Part shown: one piece after another, positions 1 to 11,229 of the stretch
Layout of the letters: each line of letters starts with the position of its first letter
Numbering within the stretch: the stretch's first letter is position 1
Assembly: GCA_014529385.2 (NCBI GenBank)
Contig: CM043960.1
Location: 123,965,043 to 124,029,042, forward strand
Direction of reading: 5' to 3'
DNA from: Adiantum capillus-veneris
Taxonomy: Eukaryota > Streptophyta > Polypodiopsida > Polypodiales > Pteridaceae
Length of the DNA: 64,000 nucleotides
Position numbers and translations under genes: made by a program
The notes under the pieces: model-generated
The model's database searches: none
What the model was told of the DNA's origin: nothing
The model's input: the letters and a program-made list of their open reading frames with translations, nothing else

Positions 1-435
1 CCATACTAAGGCTAAGCAGTGGGTGATGACTTTAGTGTTTGCATGCCAAAAGTCTAAAGTCTAATTCACGGCAAGGTAGGTAGTGTAGCTTGTACCTTAT
101 TGCTTGCAAATTTTATGTGCTCCAATAATATGTTGAGTAAAGTGGTTCTGCATTTCAAATTAGGGAAGTGTATCATGAAGTGTGTGTTGGAGTTGCAAGA
201 GTTTGATTTTGAGTTCATAATTGACCATACTACCAGGTCTAACTTGGTTGATATTTTGGTTAACAAGAATGTAGATTTGCCAATGTATCCCATGGTAGTA
301 CGAGAGAAAGCGAGTGAAAATCCTGACATAGAAAGGGATTTTGTGATGTGGTTGGAAAATGCTTATAGGAGGAGTGCAAAAAGTTGGAGGAGGTGTGGTA
401 ATTCAGGATTCCCAAGGGAAAGTAGTCTTTTCTAA
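1..435 (+). pseudogene. Ty3/Gypsy RNase H remnant
   Basis: The plus strand encodes a broken match to the end of the Gypsy reverse transcriptase/RNase H region. Near 12-57 the reading resembles the 'energetic' RNase H segment (KQWVMTLVFACQKSK), and from about 180 to 270 it reads LELQEFDFEFIIDHTTR, close to the usual Gypsy stretch that precedes the integrase spacer. Several stops and a frame change separate the two parts. No LTR or integrase is recognisable nearby, so this is an isolated fragment that probably continues to the left of the window. Family assignment is from motif resemblance only. Confidence 0.6.
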
Positions 436-483
436 GGCTTATGATCTTGAAAATGTATAGATTTTGGCATTTCCAAACTCATA

Positions 484-690
484 ATGAAAGGCAATGCCCT
501 CTTGGTCATCAAGAAACTTGGGGGGAAATGGCAAGTAAAAAGAGATTCTCTTAAGCACGGGTTCTTGGGTTCTTTTCCATTAAACTCCTAGTGAAAGGTG
601 ATGCCCTCTTTGTCATCAAGCAAATTTGTGGGAAACAACAAGTAAAACGAGATTCTCTTAAGCACTAGTTCTTTTCCATTAAAATTTTGT
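484..690. repeat. 107-bp imperfect tandem duplication
   Basis: Two consecutive copies, starting near 487 and 594, share the words AATGCCCTCTT/GATGCCCTCTT, GAGATTCTCTTAAGCAC and TTCTTTTCCATTAAA. The second copy is slightly shorter. No gene is recognisable between 436 and 940. Confidence 0.7.
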
Positions 691-896
691 TGAAGTTTTT
701 TGAGGCAATACAATTCAAGCATGTCAAAAGAGAACCATTTGCAGCTACATGTAGTAGGTTTATATGTGGCACCAACCATGTATGTAAGCAAGGAGACCTT
801 GAAAGAGGTTGACGAGTTTTTGGGTATAGGTCGATGCTCATTGGATGTGTCTAAGTTGTAGAAGAGAAGGATTGTTCAAAAAGCACGCAAGTTCAC

Positions 897-929
897 TTTT
901 TTTTTTTTTGGGGGGGGGGGGGGGGGGAG
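897..929. repeat. Poly-T followed by poly-G tract
   Basis: A run of T is followed directly by a run of about 19 G. It is simple low-complexity sequence lying just beyond the 3' side of the minus-strand LINE remnant. Confidence 0.9.
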
Positions 930-940
930 CTGATGGGCTA

Positions 941-2064
941 TTAAGGAGAGTCCTCTACCAAGACGAAATTGCAATGGTTTTGGAGTAATTTCATGAAGAG
1001 AGCACAAATCAAGGAAAATATTAAGTACTTTTGCATATTCTTAGAGTAGGTTTTTGGTGGCCTTGCATTTTGTGGGATGTTCATTATTGGTGCAAGACTT
1101 TCCATGAGTGTCAAACCATGGAGAGAGAACATTGTTGGTAGAACTAAAAATGTGAGGGAAGAAAGTTTGGATGTGATCAAAAGTTGAGCACTCTAGTAGT
1201 GTGTGGTACTTAGTAGACTCGGGAACTTGTAGTGAGCATAATGTGCACAATCGATCTGACTCTTCTTCATTGCCCCAATGCCCTGTCTCACATCAAAGGG
1301 AGTGGGAGCTAATCCAAATGGCTATGATAGTGCATATTGATGACAAAGGGATATGCTTCTCCGTACATAGTGATAAATTCTCTTCCTTTTGACTAAAATT
1401 ATCATGCTTAATTGCTTCTCCACATGCAAGTTCAATACACAAGGTTTGATGGTTTGATTTTGGGGTCCATTGGCCAAGCATAAAACCCTTTATGCAATAC
1501 ATGATGGCTTTGGAAATCAGCATATAGTCAATCATACTATCCCCATTATGTTTTCTACATGTAAATCCATTAGTTCCACTCCACAAATATACACATTGGC
1601 AATGAGAATACCCATGCTATTACACGTGTAAAAGTAACTTTCCATAGTGATTCGGCTCCTTCTCATCCATTAAAGTGTGATCATACAAGAGAACTTCCTC
1701 CAACTCCCTTAAAATGTATGGCATATCAAATTGTTATCATGTTGCAATGTTTTTGTGTGAGCATTCATATCCCCAAAGACAATAACATCACCTTTGCCTT
1801 TAAAATAAGCAATGTCTTCCTCTAAATCAAAAAATGGACGATGTCTATCCATGCGAGCATAAAAGGGGGAATCATGATGAGGAATGTAGGTGCTCTTTTT
1901 GGTGTCATAATTTTCAACCATACATAACGTTTGTGCTTGTCATCTTTCACAATTGATACAAAATCTTCCAATCCTTTCTTAACCATACATGCTACCCCTC
2001 CTTGCCCTCTATGTTGCTTGAGATTATTTGACCACATCAATGAATGTACATTGTAATACTCCAA
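941..2064 (-). pseudogene. LINE endonuclease fragment
   Basis: Read on the minus strand, three overlapping frames together give an exonuclease-endonuclease-phosphatase domain of a non-LTR retrotransposon. At 2064-1822 is GQGGVACMVKKGLEDF. At 1921-1709 is GDVIVFGDMNAHT, the GDxN catalytic motif. At 1586-1293 are a DSMIDYMLISK segment and LGQWTPKSNHQTL, which is the C-terminal S-D-H motif with N in place of D. The domain therefore runs 5' to 3' from about 2064 to 1350, with at least two frameshifts. Weaker downstream similarity may reach 941. No reverse transcriptase follows, so the copy is truncated. It differs clearly from the LINE at 54.6-61.5 kb. Confidence 0.72.
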
Positions 2065-2561
2065 CCCATTATTCCTTTGTGTATCATTCTCCCAAGTTGC
2101 ACAACATTGGATTTGCTTGTTAGTTCATCAATGTCAACCCATGCATTCCATGAGTATCCATTGCAATTTCAAAAGCATAATTCAATTGTAACTTGGCCTC
2201 ATAGGTTGCACATTCCTATTTGCTCGAGGGGCTTGCCTCCTCCTTGGGCACATTTTCTTCATGAGAGATCTCCTTGTTTTTCTTATTCCTCTCCCCATAT
2301 GCCTAGCGATGCAAGTTTTATTACTTAATAGTGTGATCTTCACATACAAAACATTTTGTATCCCTCAAATAAATCCAACAACTATTATCAAGGATAATAT
2401 TTTTTTTGGTCTCATCCGGCTGGTGCATACTTGGTCGTTCTTTCGCGCGAAGAGCTCCTTGCTTACCCACTCTATGTGCTCCAAAACCCATAACTCTTAG
2501 TGGGTTTTGAAGAAATCTTTGATAACAATGTCAAGAGAAGGAGGCGTCTTTAACTTCTCTT
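2065..2561. other. No recognisable gene
   Basis: Possibly the eroded N-terminal side of the LINE endonuclease on the minus strand, but no motif can be placed with confidence. Confidence 0.4.
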
Positions 2562-2638
<77 letters not shown>

Positions 2639-2709
2639 GCTTCCACCCACTTAGAGAAAGAGAAAGAGTAAAAACTTTTTGTGTTGGAGAGGGGGGGGGG
2701 GGGGGGGGG
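2562..2709. repeat. (CA)n(GA)n microsatellite and poly-G tract
   Basis: CA repeats at 2562-2576 run into GA repeats to about 2634. A run of 19 G follows at 2691-2709. Long frames across these tracts are artefacts of the dinucleotide repeat. Confidence 0.95.
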
Positions 2710-3218
2710 AAGTTGTGTCCAAGCAGATGCACCAGGGAGAGTGACAGAGGGGGGACTTGCCATTGAGTTGACATGAGAGAAGAGGAAGAGAGAGGAGAGA
2801 CAAAAATAGAGGGGAGATGGCATTGGAAAATTCACTTTTGACTTCCAACCAGTACATAGTCATGCAAACCTCCGTTTTCCCATTGGTTTTTTTGTTTAAA
2901 AAATCAAAATTCGGCAGCACCACGTAGCCGTGCCATGTGCCACATGGCAATGCTACCACGTGGCACCTCCCACGTGGACTCCCACAGCACAGAATGGAAA
3001 TCCATGTGGCAAGGCTACATGGAGCCTTTCTTTTCTACGTTGAAAAGGATACCATTTTTGCAACAACAAAAAAATTAAATTATAATTGGAGCTACTCCAT
3101 TTTGTTATATCAAGTGCTTTTTTTTCCTTTAAAAGAACAAATCATATATGCCAATAAAATATACAAGCCAACATGCCACATGCCATCCACATAAGCATTG
3201 TCTTGTCGGATCATGCCA

Positions 3219-3527
<309 letters not shown>

Positions 3528-3583
3528 GCACCATGCACAAATGAAATTCCAAAGCATCACAACCTCTCGCCAATTCTATCACC

Positions 3584-3595
3584 GCTTTGATACCA
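3584..3595 (-). other. Orphan tRNA-iMet primer-binding-site-like motif
   Basis: On the minus strand the sequence reads TGGTATCAAAGC, one base from the plant initiator-Met priming site TGGTATCAGAGC used by Copia and Gypsy elements. An LTR would then lie to the right, at 3597 and above. I cannot find its partner, so this would mark an eroded element. Confidence 0.4.
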
Positions 3596-3599
3596 ATGA

Positions 3600-4510
3600 A
3601 AGCACACAACAAACTTTGCATTGTCATCTCCCACCCATATGTACTCCTTTATAGGCCACCTCGCCACTTTTTAGGAGGCCCCTTGACAATGCATGCATAG
3701 TGGACACTTTGCAAGGGCCATGCCCTCTTAGTCTTGCCCTTATTTAGAAAATACCCTCTGCTTGTAGAGGGCATGTCCTTTTCTATAGGGAGTGAATCCT
3801 CTGGGATACCTAAGAGATTCCATAACGTCTTCATCCACTCAAAGGAGCTACTTACTTGTTGTCTTTTACTCCCACATGCTTCCTTATGCATGGTGGTTGA
3901 TATTTTGAACAGAATTAATGCTTCCCCTCTCTCGCATGAGTGTATTTGAAGTAGCTAATGATGCCACTTGTTACAGGCACCCCTCCTCTAGGAAGGGTGC
4001 ATCAGTATTTTCCCAGCTATGTAGGGTGAGGTTTACATAGATATTTCCCTTTGCCATCTACTTTCTACAAACGGTGGACCAATCTATAGTGGGTTATCAT
4101 GTTAGAGCCTTATTGAAGGCCTAGATAGATGAACTTTTGTCAATTGTTGTAAGTTCTTAATCATTGTGTGGTCATTCTTGAGTGATTGGTGGTGCCCTAA
4201 GTTGTGCTTAATAGTAGGAAGGAAAAGGTGGTATGCTTGCTCACTCATTCATGCACACAATTTCTTTCTTGGTGCATGCATGGAGTAGCTACATCCCTTC
4301 ATCTTGCATTGCTAAAGGATCATTGAGAATTTGACAGTCCAAGCATTGCACAAGTAGGAAAGATAAGGCATAGTGTTCCAAGCAAGTACATCAAAGCAAG
4401 TACATCTAAGAGTAGGTGCGATTGAGGTTTCCATGGGACAAAGAGAGAAAAATAAACACATACTATACACCCTCTCTCTTGGATTAAATCAAAGGTGTCA
4501 CTGATGGTGG
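3600..4510. other. No recognisable gene
   Basis: AT-rich sequence with no motif I can assign. If the primer-site motif at 3584-3595 is real, the first few hundred bases would be a decayed LTR in minus orientation. Confidence 0.35.
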
Positions 4511-4529
4511 GTGAGAGAGCTTTCAATCA

Positions 4530-4723
4530 ATTTTCTTTTATCTCAGATATCAAAGGGAGAAGGACATGAAAGAAGGCCTATGCTATGGATGTCTAGGACA
4601 ACATTATTCAAGGATTGCCCAAAAGAATCCAAGATGCATGAAGGTAATTTGGTTATGAATCTAATGAATGAGGAAGAAGAACACGAGGGAGAGGATTCTC
4701 AATTTGATCCAGATTATCCCTAG
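4530..4723 (+). pseudogene. Possible gag zinc-knuckle remnant
   Basis: Around 4580-4625 two adjacent frames can be combined into a CCHC-like string (C-Y-G-C-L-G-Q-H followed by D-C-P-K), followed by an acidic tail EEEEHEGEDSQFDPDYP. This resembles the zinc knuckle and linker of Gypsy gag, but it needs a frameshift and no upstream gag is seen. Weak call. Confidence 0.28.
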
Positions 4724-4767
4724 CATATTTTGACAATTATAACTGCCAAGTGTTACATATGAGAGCG

Positions 4768-4918
4768 CTTAGAATAAATCTAGAAGATCTAGAAGGTTCT
4801 AAAATCTTCTTAACACTTCTAGAACCTTCTAGAATCTACTAGATGCTTCTAGAATATTCTTCAAGTTTCTAGAACTTTCTAAAACCTTTTAAATTCTTTT
4901 AGAACTTTCTAGAATTCT
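4768..4918. repeat. 10-bp-phased TTCTAGAA repeat cluster
   Basis: Five perfect TTCTAGAA palindromes start at 4817, 4827, 4847, 4867 and 4907, and further degenerate versions lie on both sides. All spacings are multiples of 10 bp, so this is a decayed 10-bp minisatellite. Each unit also matches the heat-shock-element core TTCnnGAA. No gene start lies directly downstream. Confidence 0.85.
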
Positions 4919-4924
4919 TATAAG

Positions 4925-6028
4925 AGCTCGCATCTGAGACACCAAGAAGGTGTCAAGTTTATCAGACATAGTCCTATCACTTGGTGCACAAAAAAGATAT
5001 CCATTTCCTGATCAAACACTTGTAATGATGCATGAGAGTGTCATTGGACCAACATTGGAAGCATTATTTGGCACTATTTTGATACATACTTTCATAATTT
5101 TCATGCTCATGAAAGAAACTACAACTTTAGACAAGACATTTTGAATATAAGTATATTGTGGATTTGGTTGATGGCAAGGGAAAAAAGATTTTGGATCAAT
5201 GAGTGGTTGGCCTCCTCTCCGGATTCACTCCTATTGTAAGAAGGGAGGTCATAATTACCATGCATTAGTCATAAGTAGGGGGCTTTCAAGGATCCTTTGC
5301 TCGTAGGTGGCATCTCCTTTTCTATAAGTAGTGAATCCCCCAGTTTTGGCACATGTATCGCAACTATATGGTGACCCCTAATTCATACCTAACATTATTC
5401 TAAGTGTGAATAATCTACCATTATTCTTAAAATTATTCTAGAATAATTAATACTTAGTAATATTGATTATTCTAATCAATACTCCTCATCAAATGAGGAG
5501 TAATGGCTCATATGTTTTTCATAAAACTTGCCCAAAAAAGGTAATTTTAAGTTGATTATTAGATTGATTTAACTAATGCTAATTAGGCCAAAAGTAATTA
5601 GTACCCTCTTGTGCATTTGATACCACTTATTGGGTTTGGGAGGGTTAATTAAACTAGAATTTAGAATTAACATGATAATTAAGACATAAGGTCTGACCAA
5701 ACCAATCAAGTAGGTCCATGCTCATGAATAAGAGGAGAGGTTAATTTCCCAAGGCCAAGCTCATGGATTATTCCCAAAGGAGAGCAGGTAAAGATCCAAT
5801 TAATAGGAAAGGTATAAACAAGGCCAAGTAGCTCTCAAAGTGGGAATATATTGGATGGGTGGAGAGTGTAAATTTATGCTAGTGAGTTAAAAAGAAAGTG
5901 TCGAGAGTAGGCTTCTTTGGATTTTTCGAACATCTTTAAAACTGGAAACATGGGTGATTTACAAGGTCACAGACAAAGAGAGAACCGGAGTGCTTACAAA
6001 GGAGAGTTTAATTCCAACATTTCACACT
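4925..6028. other. No recognisable gene; possible eroded LTR
   Basis: AT-rich and without coding motifs. The segment just left of the primer-site-like motif at 6029 could be the tail of a decayed plus-strand LTR. No partner copy was found. Confidence 0.3.
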
Positions 6029-6040
6029 TGGTATCAGAGT
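6029..6040 (+). other. Orphan tRNA-iMet primer-binding-site-like motif
   Basis: The plus strand reads TGGTATCAGAGT, eleven of twelve bases of the initiator-Met priming site. It would place a plus-strand LTR retrotransposon leader here, but no gag or pol follows in the next kilobase. Confidence 0.4.
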
Positions 6041-6618
6041 GTGGCATGTGGTGGTTTGCGGGGAGAGCCACACTACAGGTTGTGGGTAGCATTGTGGGCA
6101 CTTGCAATAGCTATTGGCCTAGAAGAATTGCAAGAAGTTTTGTTTCTTCACCAGTGTTGGAATTTTTCTCAACGATATTTTTGAATTTTCTTATGTACTA
6201 GTACATAGAGTGAAGTGTTACTAAAGAGTTTATTAACACCAAATTTTTCATATGGGAAATTAGAAATTGCTCCCACACAATTGATGGTGGTGATTTTGAA
6301 AAAAATTATTTGCAACCTAGACTTGATCTTGGGAGTTAGATACACAAGAACTTCTCTCTCCCTTATTTCTATTTGATTGAAATTGCATTTTTTTTTCTTG
6401 TTGTTACATTTTGTTTGTTTATGCATGGATTGTGGGAAAATTTCCCAATGTGCAATTGTGAATATTTAGCACCAGTTGATACATATGCTGTTTAGTTTGA
6501 AATTATGTTGTTGATTTACATAAGGTTTGCGGTTTGAGAATATTATACATATTTTGTGATGCAATTTGACTTTTAAGCTTGTATATAACAAGAAAAACAA
6601 GAACAAAAACTTACTAGC

Positions 6619-6810
6619 ATGGCTTCTGACATGGAACATGAAGAGATGGCAGAGCAGTTGCCTCCAGGGACACATCATGATGACACTCAAGAAATAGATG
6701 TTGAAGAGTGGCCCGATTCTTTGAGAATTCCATTGGATCAAATGAAAAAGATGAGGAAAAACAAATTAAATAAAAAGGCCAATAAGTGTAGATGTAGGGT
6801 GCATGATTAG
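6619..6810 (+). CDS. Small hypothetical ORF
   Basis: A 63-codon open frame starts MASDMEHEEMAEQ, is acidic in its first half, and ends in a lysine-rich stretch (KKMRKNKLNKK). I do not recognise it. It may be a chance frame or the start of a decayed transposon protein. The flanks (6041-6618 and 6811-7099) hold nothing I can assign. Confidence 0.18.
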   Translation: MASDMEHEEMAEQLPPGTHHDDTQEIDVEEWPDSLRIPLDQMKKMRKNKLNKKANKCRCRVHD

Positions 6811-7099
6811 TAATTGAAGTCTTGAGCACCAAGATACTCTCGGTCAAGTTTGGGAGTAGTTGTTGTTGCAGGCGGGAGGTACGAGGTGGTTTTCCTTCAT
6901 TTTTGAGTTCTGGGTTCGTGGCTTTGGAAAAGTCGAAATGTGGAAATGTTCTTATGGTTTGCAGTTGGAAAGGATAGGTTTCATTTGGGATTTACAAAAC
7001 AACCATTTTATATGTGTGTAGTAAATGGGAAGGGTCCAAAGTGGGATCATAATGAAGCAATTTTTGAAATTGAATGGGGGGTTAGTAAGCATATTTTAA

Positions 7100-7560
7100 C
7101 ACAGGGATATAGTTAAAATATTGTAATTGCTTCATTTCCTTATGACTCATATGACCAAGCTAGCTATGCCACAACTCAGTAGAAGGCAGCCCAGCTACAT
7201 AGATAGAGTTCTCTTTCATAGAGACATACAAAAAATATAATCATCTAGACTTTTGGCCTTTGAGCATGACCAAGCTACCTTTTTTGATAATCGAGGAACC
7301 ATTTCCAAACACTAAATAGTGTATCCAATCATCAAGGTGTGCTGCTGAAACCAAGCTTTTAGTTAGCTTTGGCACATGTCTAACACCTCAAAACATGAAT
7401 TTAGTACCATTGTGCATACGTAACTTCACATCCTCAATGCCTTACATCTCAAGTTGATGAGAATCACCCAGCTTAACTGAACCATGTGTAGAAGCATCAT
7501 TGGAGAACCTCTCTTTATGAGTGTGCATAGAGGATATTGTGCATGTTGCTGCAAAAATGT
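7100..7560 (-). pseudogene. Copia protease/gag-pre-integrase remnant
   Basis: The minus strand, read from about 7550 down to 7110, gives a decayed Copia polyprotein segment. A GSVKLGDSHQLE stretch after the protease is followed by GIEDVKLRMHNGTKF, GVRHVPKLTKSL, the FGNGSSIIKKGSLV segment and LPSTELWHS.LGHMSHKE, which carries the first histidines of the integrase HHCC finger. Stops interrupt it at several places. It lacks gag, the integrase core and reverse transcriptase. It is not closely similar to the Copia copy at 39.4-45.0 kb. Confidence 0.68.
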
Positions 7561-7712
7561 GGTGAAAATTAGGTCAAATGGACACTTCCATTGCATCCAA
7601 AATGTGCCAAAACTCCCAAAATAACTCTTAGGTTGCACAAATCTCTGTATGAGGAAATTATGGCCAAAAATGTGTCGATCGATTCTCTCAAGCTTGGGTG
7701 GTGTAGCTGACC

Positions 7713-7718
<6 letters not shown>

Positions 7719-7755
<37 letters not shown>

Positions 7756-7849
7756 CAGGTTTGGGACGAGCAGTTAGGGCTAAATTAGGAGGGATACGAG
7801 GATGTGGAGGGAGAGACAGGCTCTGTAGACTCTCTCTCTCTCTCTCTCT
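7719..7849. repeat. TG and TC microsatellites
   Basis: A TG tract occupies 7719-7754 and a short TC tract about 7829-7849. The interval to 8489 shows no recognisable gene. Confidence 0.9.
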
Positions 7850-8489
7850 AGATGGAGAGTAGTGACAATTTGGCTTCCTCTCCACCTAGCCTAGTGAAAA
7901 TTGTTAATGAACTTGTCCCCACTTTTCACTACCTCTAGACCCGCCGATGCAGATGGTTAGAGGTAGGTTTAGCTCAATTAAAACTACCTCTCAATATTTA
8001 GAGATGTATGCTTTGAGCCATTTTTATAGAGATGTGCTAAGGCTTTGGTCACGCGAGGCACAACTTTCAAATTTTCACGTACTAAGCTTGTTTTTGACAT
8101 TCTAGATGGCTACTGAACCTTCAAAGTGGTCATGCATATATTATCAAGGTTGGAGTGCTACCACGTAGAGGTTGACTGATCAAAGGTAGCCGGAGAAGTC
8201 AGCACATCGATGCCCAACAGTGTTGGTAGTTTGCAGTGTCGTCAATCAAACTCCTGTAACTTTTTGCAACTATGTCAATTTTGGCATACTTAAAAAAGCT
8301 ATGCTTGGTAGAACGGAACTGGCTCAATAAGACGCACGCAACCACATTGTGGGCTCAATTATCTGCTCAAGTTACTGATAATTGAGCCTTGCATGACCAT
8401 AGCCTAAGTAGATAAACAATATAACTTATTTTTAGATAGTGCAATCTATTTTTTCTTGAATATTATGTCTTTAAAATTTGCCTTCTAGG

Positions 8490-8698
8490 GAGTGTTCGGG
8501 AAAAGCCATTTTCCCAAACATACAATTTCCTTTTCTTGAATTTGCCAAGAGGAGATTTTAAAAAATTAGCCTATTATTTTTAACACTATTTTTCTCTATT
8601 TTGAGGCAAAATTTCTCCTCTTGCGCTTGCCCTTAACCAGCATTTTTTAAATTGAAAATGGCACGATATAAACTGAAACACATTTCTCTTGAACACTG
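8490..8698. mobile_element. hAT-type MITE, copy 1
   Basis: A 209-bp non-coding element has imperfect terminal inverted repeats (GAGTGTTCGGG at the left, a GAACACTG end at the right). It is flanked by a perfect 8-bp direct repeat CTTCTAGG at 8482-8489 and 8699-8706. An 8-bp target duplication together with CAGTG-like ends is the hAT signature. Its interior matches the copy at 36759-36980 in reverse orientation and a partial copy near 25095-25228. It has no coding capacity, so it would depend on a transposase elsewhere. Confidence 0.88.
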
Positions 8699-8706
8699 CT
8701 TCTAGG

Positions 8707-9943
8707 CATTAAAAAAATAGAGCTTGGGCCTTCTATAACATAAACACACAAATTGGCTACGTATGAGTTTATTGCTACATGAAAGGAAGCCTCTGCTAGG
8801 ATTTGAAGGACTCCTTACCCTTCCAAAAGAGAGTCATTGAGAAGTGGTACCCTTCTAATGACAAAAAATCAAAAATATTGGAAGACAAGTTTTGTAACTT
8901 AGTAACATGTTTGAATAAGAATATAAGCACACAACATTTTTGGCAAGCAACAATAGTAGAATTTCTATCTACAAGTCTTAGTGCTACATATGAAAACATT
9001 GAGTTTTGGAGATACATGAAGATATAAGAGACTCCTATTTTACAGAGTACTTAAATCCATTTCCAATGCTTCGGGGTGTTTGTGTTTTCTAAATCAGCAG
9101 GCATGCATCTTACATAGCATTTTTTAGTCTATTGACAAGTATCCTATGTGTTTTCAAAATTAGGTGGACATCTTAACGTGCTTCCCTTCTATTGACTAGG
9201 ATCCTATTTTATTTCCATTCCTAAAAGGAATTTTTAGCAACTACTTCTAATGAAAAACTCATGAAAAAATATGATCTTCATACAATAGAAAAAAAAGTTT
9301 AAAAGGACAAATGGAGCCAAAAATCCTATTGCAAGAAGGTGGAAAGGAAGCAAGGTCGAAGGGTGCAAATTGAAGGCACTTGCTGAAATCCATGTTGATA
9401 GACCTTGAGCATGAACAACTATGAACTTCCAAGTTATATTTTATATTTTCTTGTTTCTCTTCCCCATTGGCTCTATTTGTAGCCATCCATGATATCCCAA
9501 ATGACTAGGAATATGATGGCTTTTCTTTGGCATGATGGGGAAACTCAGAATAAATACTATGTATTTAGAAATTGATAGAATATGATGTGAAAAGAAGGCA
9601 AAATATATTCTATGGTTGTTGATTGGATGCTTCTGTAGAGAATGTAAGAGAGAGGTGGCTCTAATCTTGAGCCTCCACCTAGATGTAAACTTCATTAATT
9701 ATCAAAGGGTATTGTGTTCTTCCCTAAAATTGTTTCGCTCTAGGTTTGGAGCAATTCGCCCAATTTTGCCCTTGCTTGGAAGTATCCACTCGCCATTTGG
9801 TAAGACTCTGCACTCCAATGTGTGTGCAATCCAAGGAAAACACTTTAGATGAATACTCTCCTCCATAAGAACTCAAGAATGACTATAAATCAGCTCCAAA
9901 TAGTACACAAAGAAGTTACAATGATGAAGCTCTCACCCTGACG
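8707..9943. other. No recognisable gene
   Basis: AT-rich sequence. An open stretch on both strands at 8796-9027 has no motif I recognise. Confidence 0.4.
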
Positions 9944-9955
9944 GCTCTGATACCA
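9944..9955 (-). other. tRNA-iMet primer binding site, perfect match
   Basis: The minus strand reads TGGTATCAGAGC, the exact 12-base complement site for plant initiator-Met tRNA. It is preceded on that strand by CACAAG, as expected just inside an LTR ending in CA. The LTR would lie from about 9959 rightward, but no partner is recognisable, so the element is probably largely deleted. Confidence 0.5.
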
Positions 9956-10034
9956 CTTGTGAAGAGTGCATGCATCATACGGGTAAGGGAACACAAGGGT
10001 GCATGATGGGTCATCAAAAATATTATGCCAAGTT

Positions 10035-10369
10035 AGCAAAAAATTATTATGTCATTGGAAACTGCAAAATGCTTGGGCCTCATACCGGCTCAACTTAGAA
10101 CTCCAGTCACTTCCAGATTGGCATTTGAGGGGTTGACCACCAATGCAACTCCTGTATAAGGAAAATTCAATCTTTTGATTGGCAAGTATGAGGACTATGA
10201 GTCATTTTTTACAGCACCCATTGAGGGATGTGATATCATTTTGGGTATGCCATGGAACTACCAAATGCAATCGGTCCTAGATTATGTAGAAAAGACCCTC
10301 GCTTTTGAGCATGAGGGCATGAGCATTAAAATTTTTGATGATGCAAGGATTGGCTATTACCTATTTTAA
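10035..10369 (+). pseudogene. Gypsy aspartic protease remnant
   Basis: The plus strand encodes the C-terminal half of a Gypsy retropepsin. The segment CDIILGMPWNYQMQSVLDY matches the conserved flap-to-end region with its ILGMPW core, and LAFEHEG follows. An upstream in-frame part reads LRTPVTSRLAFEGL before a stop near 10157. The catalytic D-S/T-G and the reverse transcriptase are absent, so this is a short fragment. Confidence 0.62.
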
Positions 10370-10429
10370 ATCATGTTCAGGATCATTTAATTTGTGAATA
10401 TCGCTAAATTTTTTCGGGTTCCGGTAGTG

Positions 10430-10671
10430 CCTTACACTCTAGCACCATAGCTACCCTCTTTTCTTCAAGAGCTATGCGTTGAGATTTGTGTTTCCTCTCT
10501 AGAGCCATGCATTTCCTTTAAACTTCCGCCTGCTAAGACTCCTTTTCCTTTTTGACTTTGGCACATTGAGCCTCCTTTTCCCTTTTGGCTTCGGCTTGTT
10601 GAGCCTTCTTCTATTGCATCATCTCCATCATGAACTTTACCAAAGCCTCCACAAAATAAGGTGCAATGCAT
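10430..10671 (-). pseudogene. Coiled-coil ORF remnant, transposon-like
   Basis: On the minus strand a frame with a few stops reads ALVKFMMEMMQ and then charged heptad-like segments (KKAQQAEAKREKEAQ, AKVKKEKES, CMALERKHKSQRIALEEKR). The composition predicts a coiled coil. Such tails occur in plant PIF/Harbinger-associated and other transposon ORFs, but family assignment is uncertain. The rest of 10672-11229 shows no gene. Confidence 0.3.
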
Positions 10672-11229
10672 AGCGTAGATGGGGAAGAAGGGGGATCAAG
10701 TAGTCCTCCTCCTGTTGGGACATTCATACTCATCACCTTCACCCAAAATATACATTCCGCTTTGGGTGATGACCATGCACGAACATTGGGGTACTAGGGA
10801 TATTTGGGTTCTTGGGCGATAGAAAGTCTGTGTTTTTGGATGTAGTAGTGAGGAAGATGATGTAGTTTTCTTGATGAATCAAACTCTATTTTTTAATGTC
10901 TAATACTCTATTTATTTACTCTGTCTCAATTCTCTATATATCTTCTTGCTCAATCTGAAGTGAGAGTGTATGTGGCCCCTAATTAATGCATCTTTTAAAC
11001 ACTCTATCAAAAGCAAAAACAAGGTGAAAAGTAACAATGGCCTACATAAGAGGATGAGAGAGAATATGCGTGACCCATGACTCAATGACTCTCGTTATAG
11101 AAACAAGGAGAAGCCTAATAAGGCATTTTTAAGAAAAAATGTAAAGCAACTATACGAATTGTTGGCTAATTCAGGAGCACCATCTTGATGCTTCTTGTTG
11201 CAAGAAGCAAGTTATAGGGAATAAGTTGG

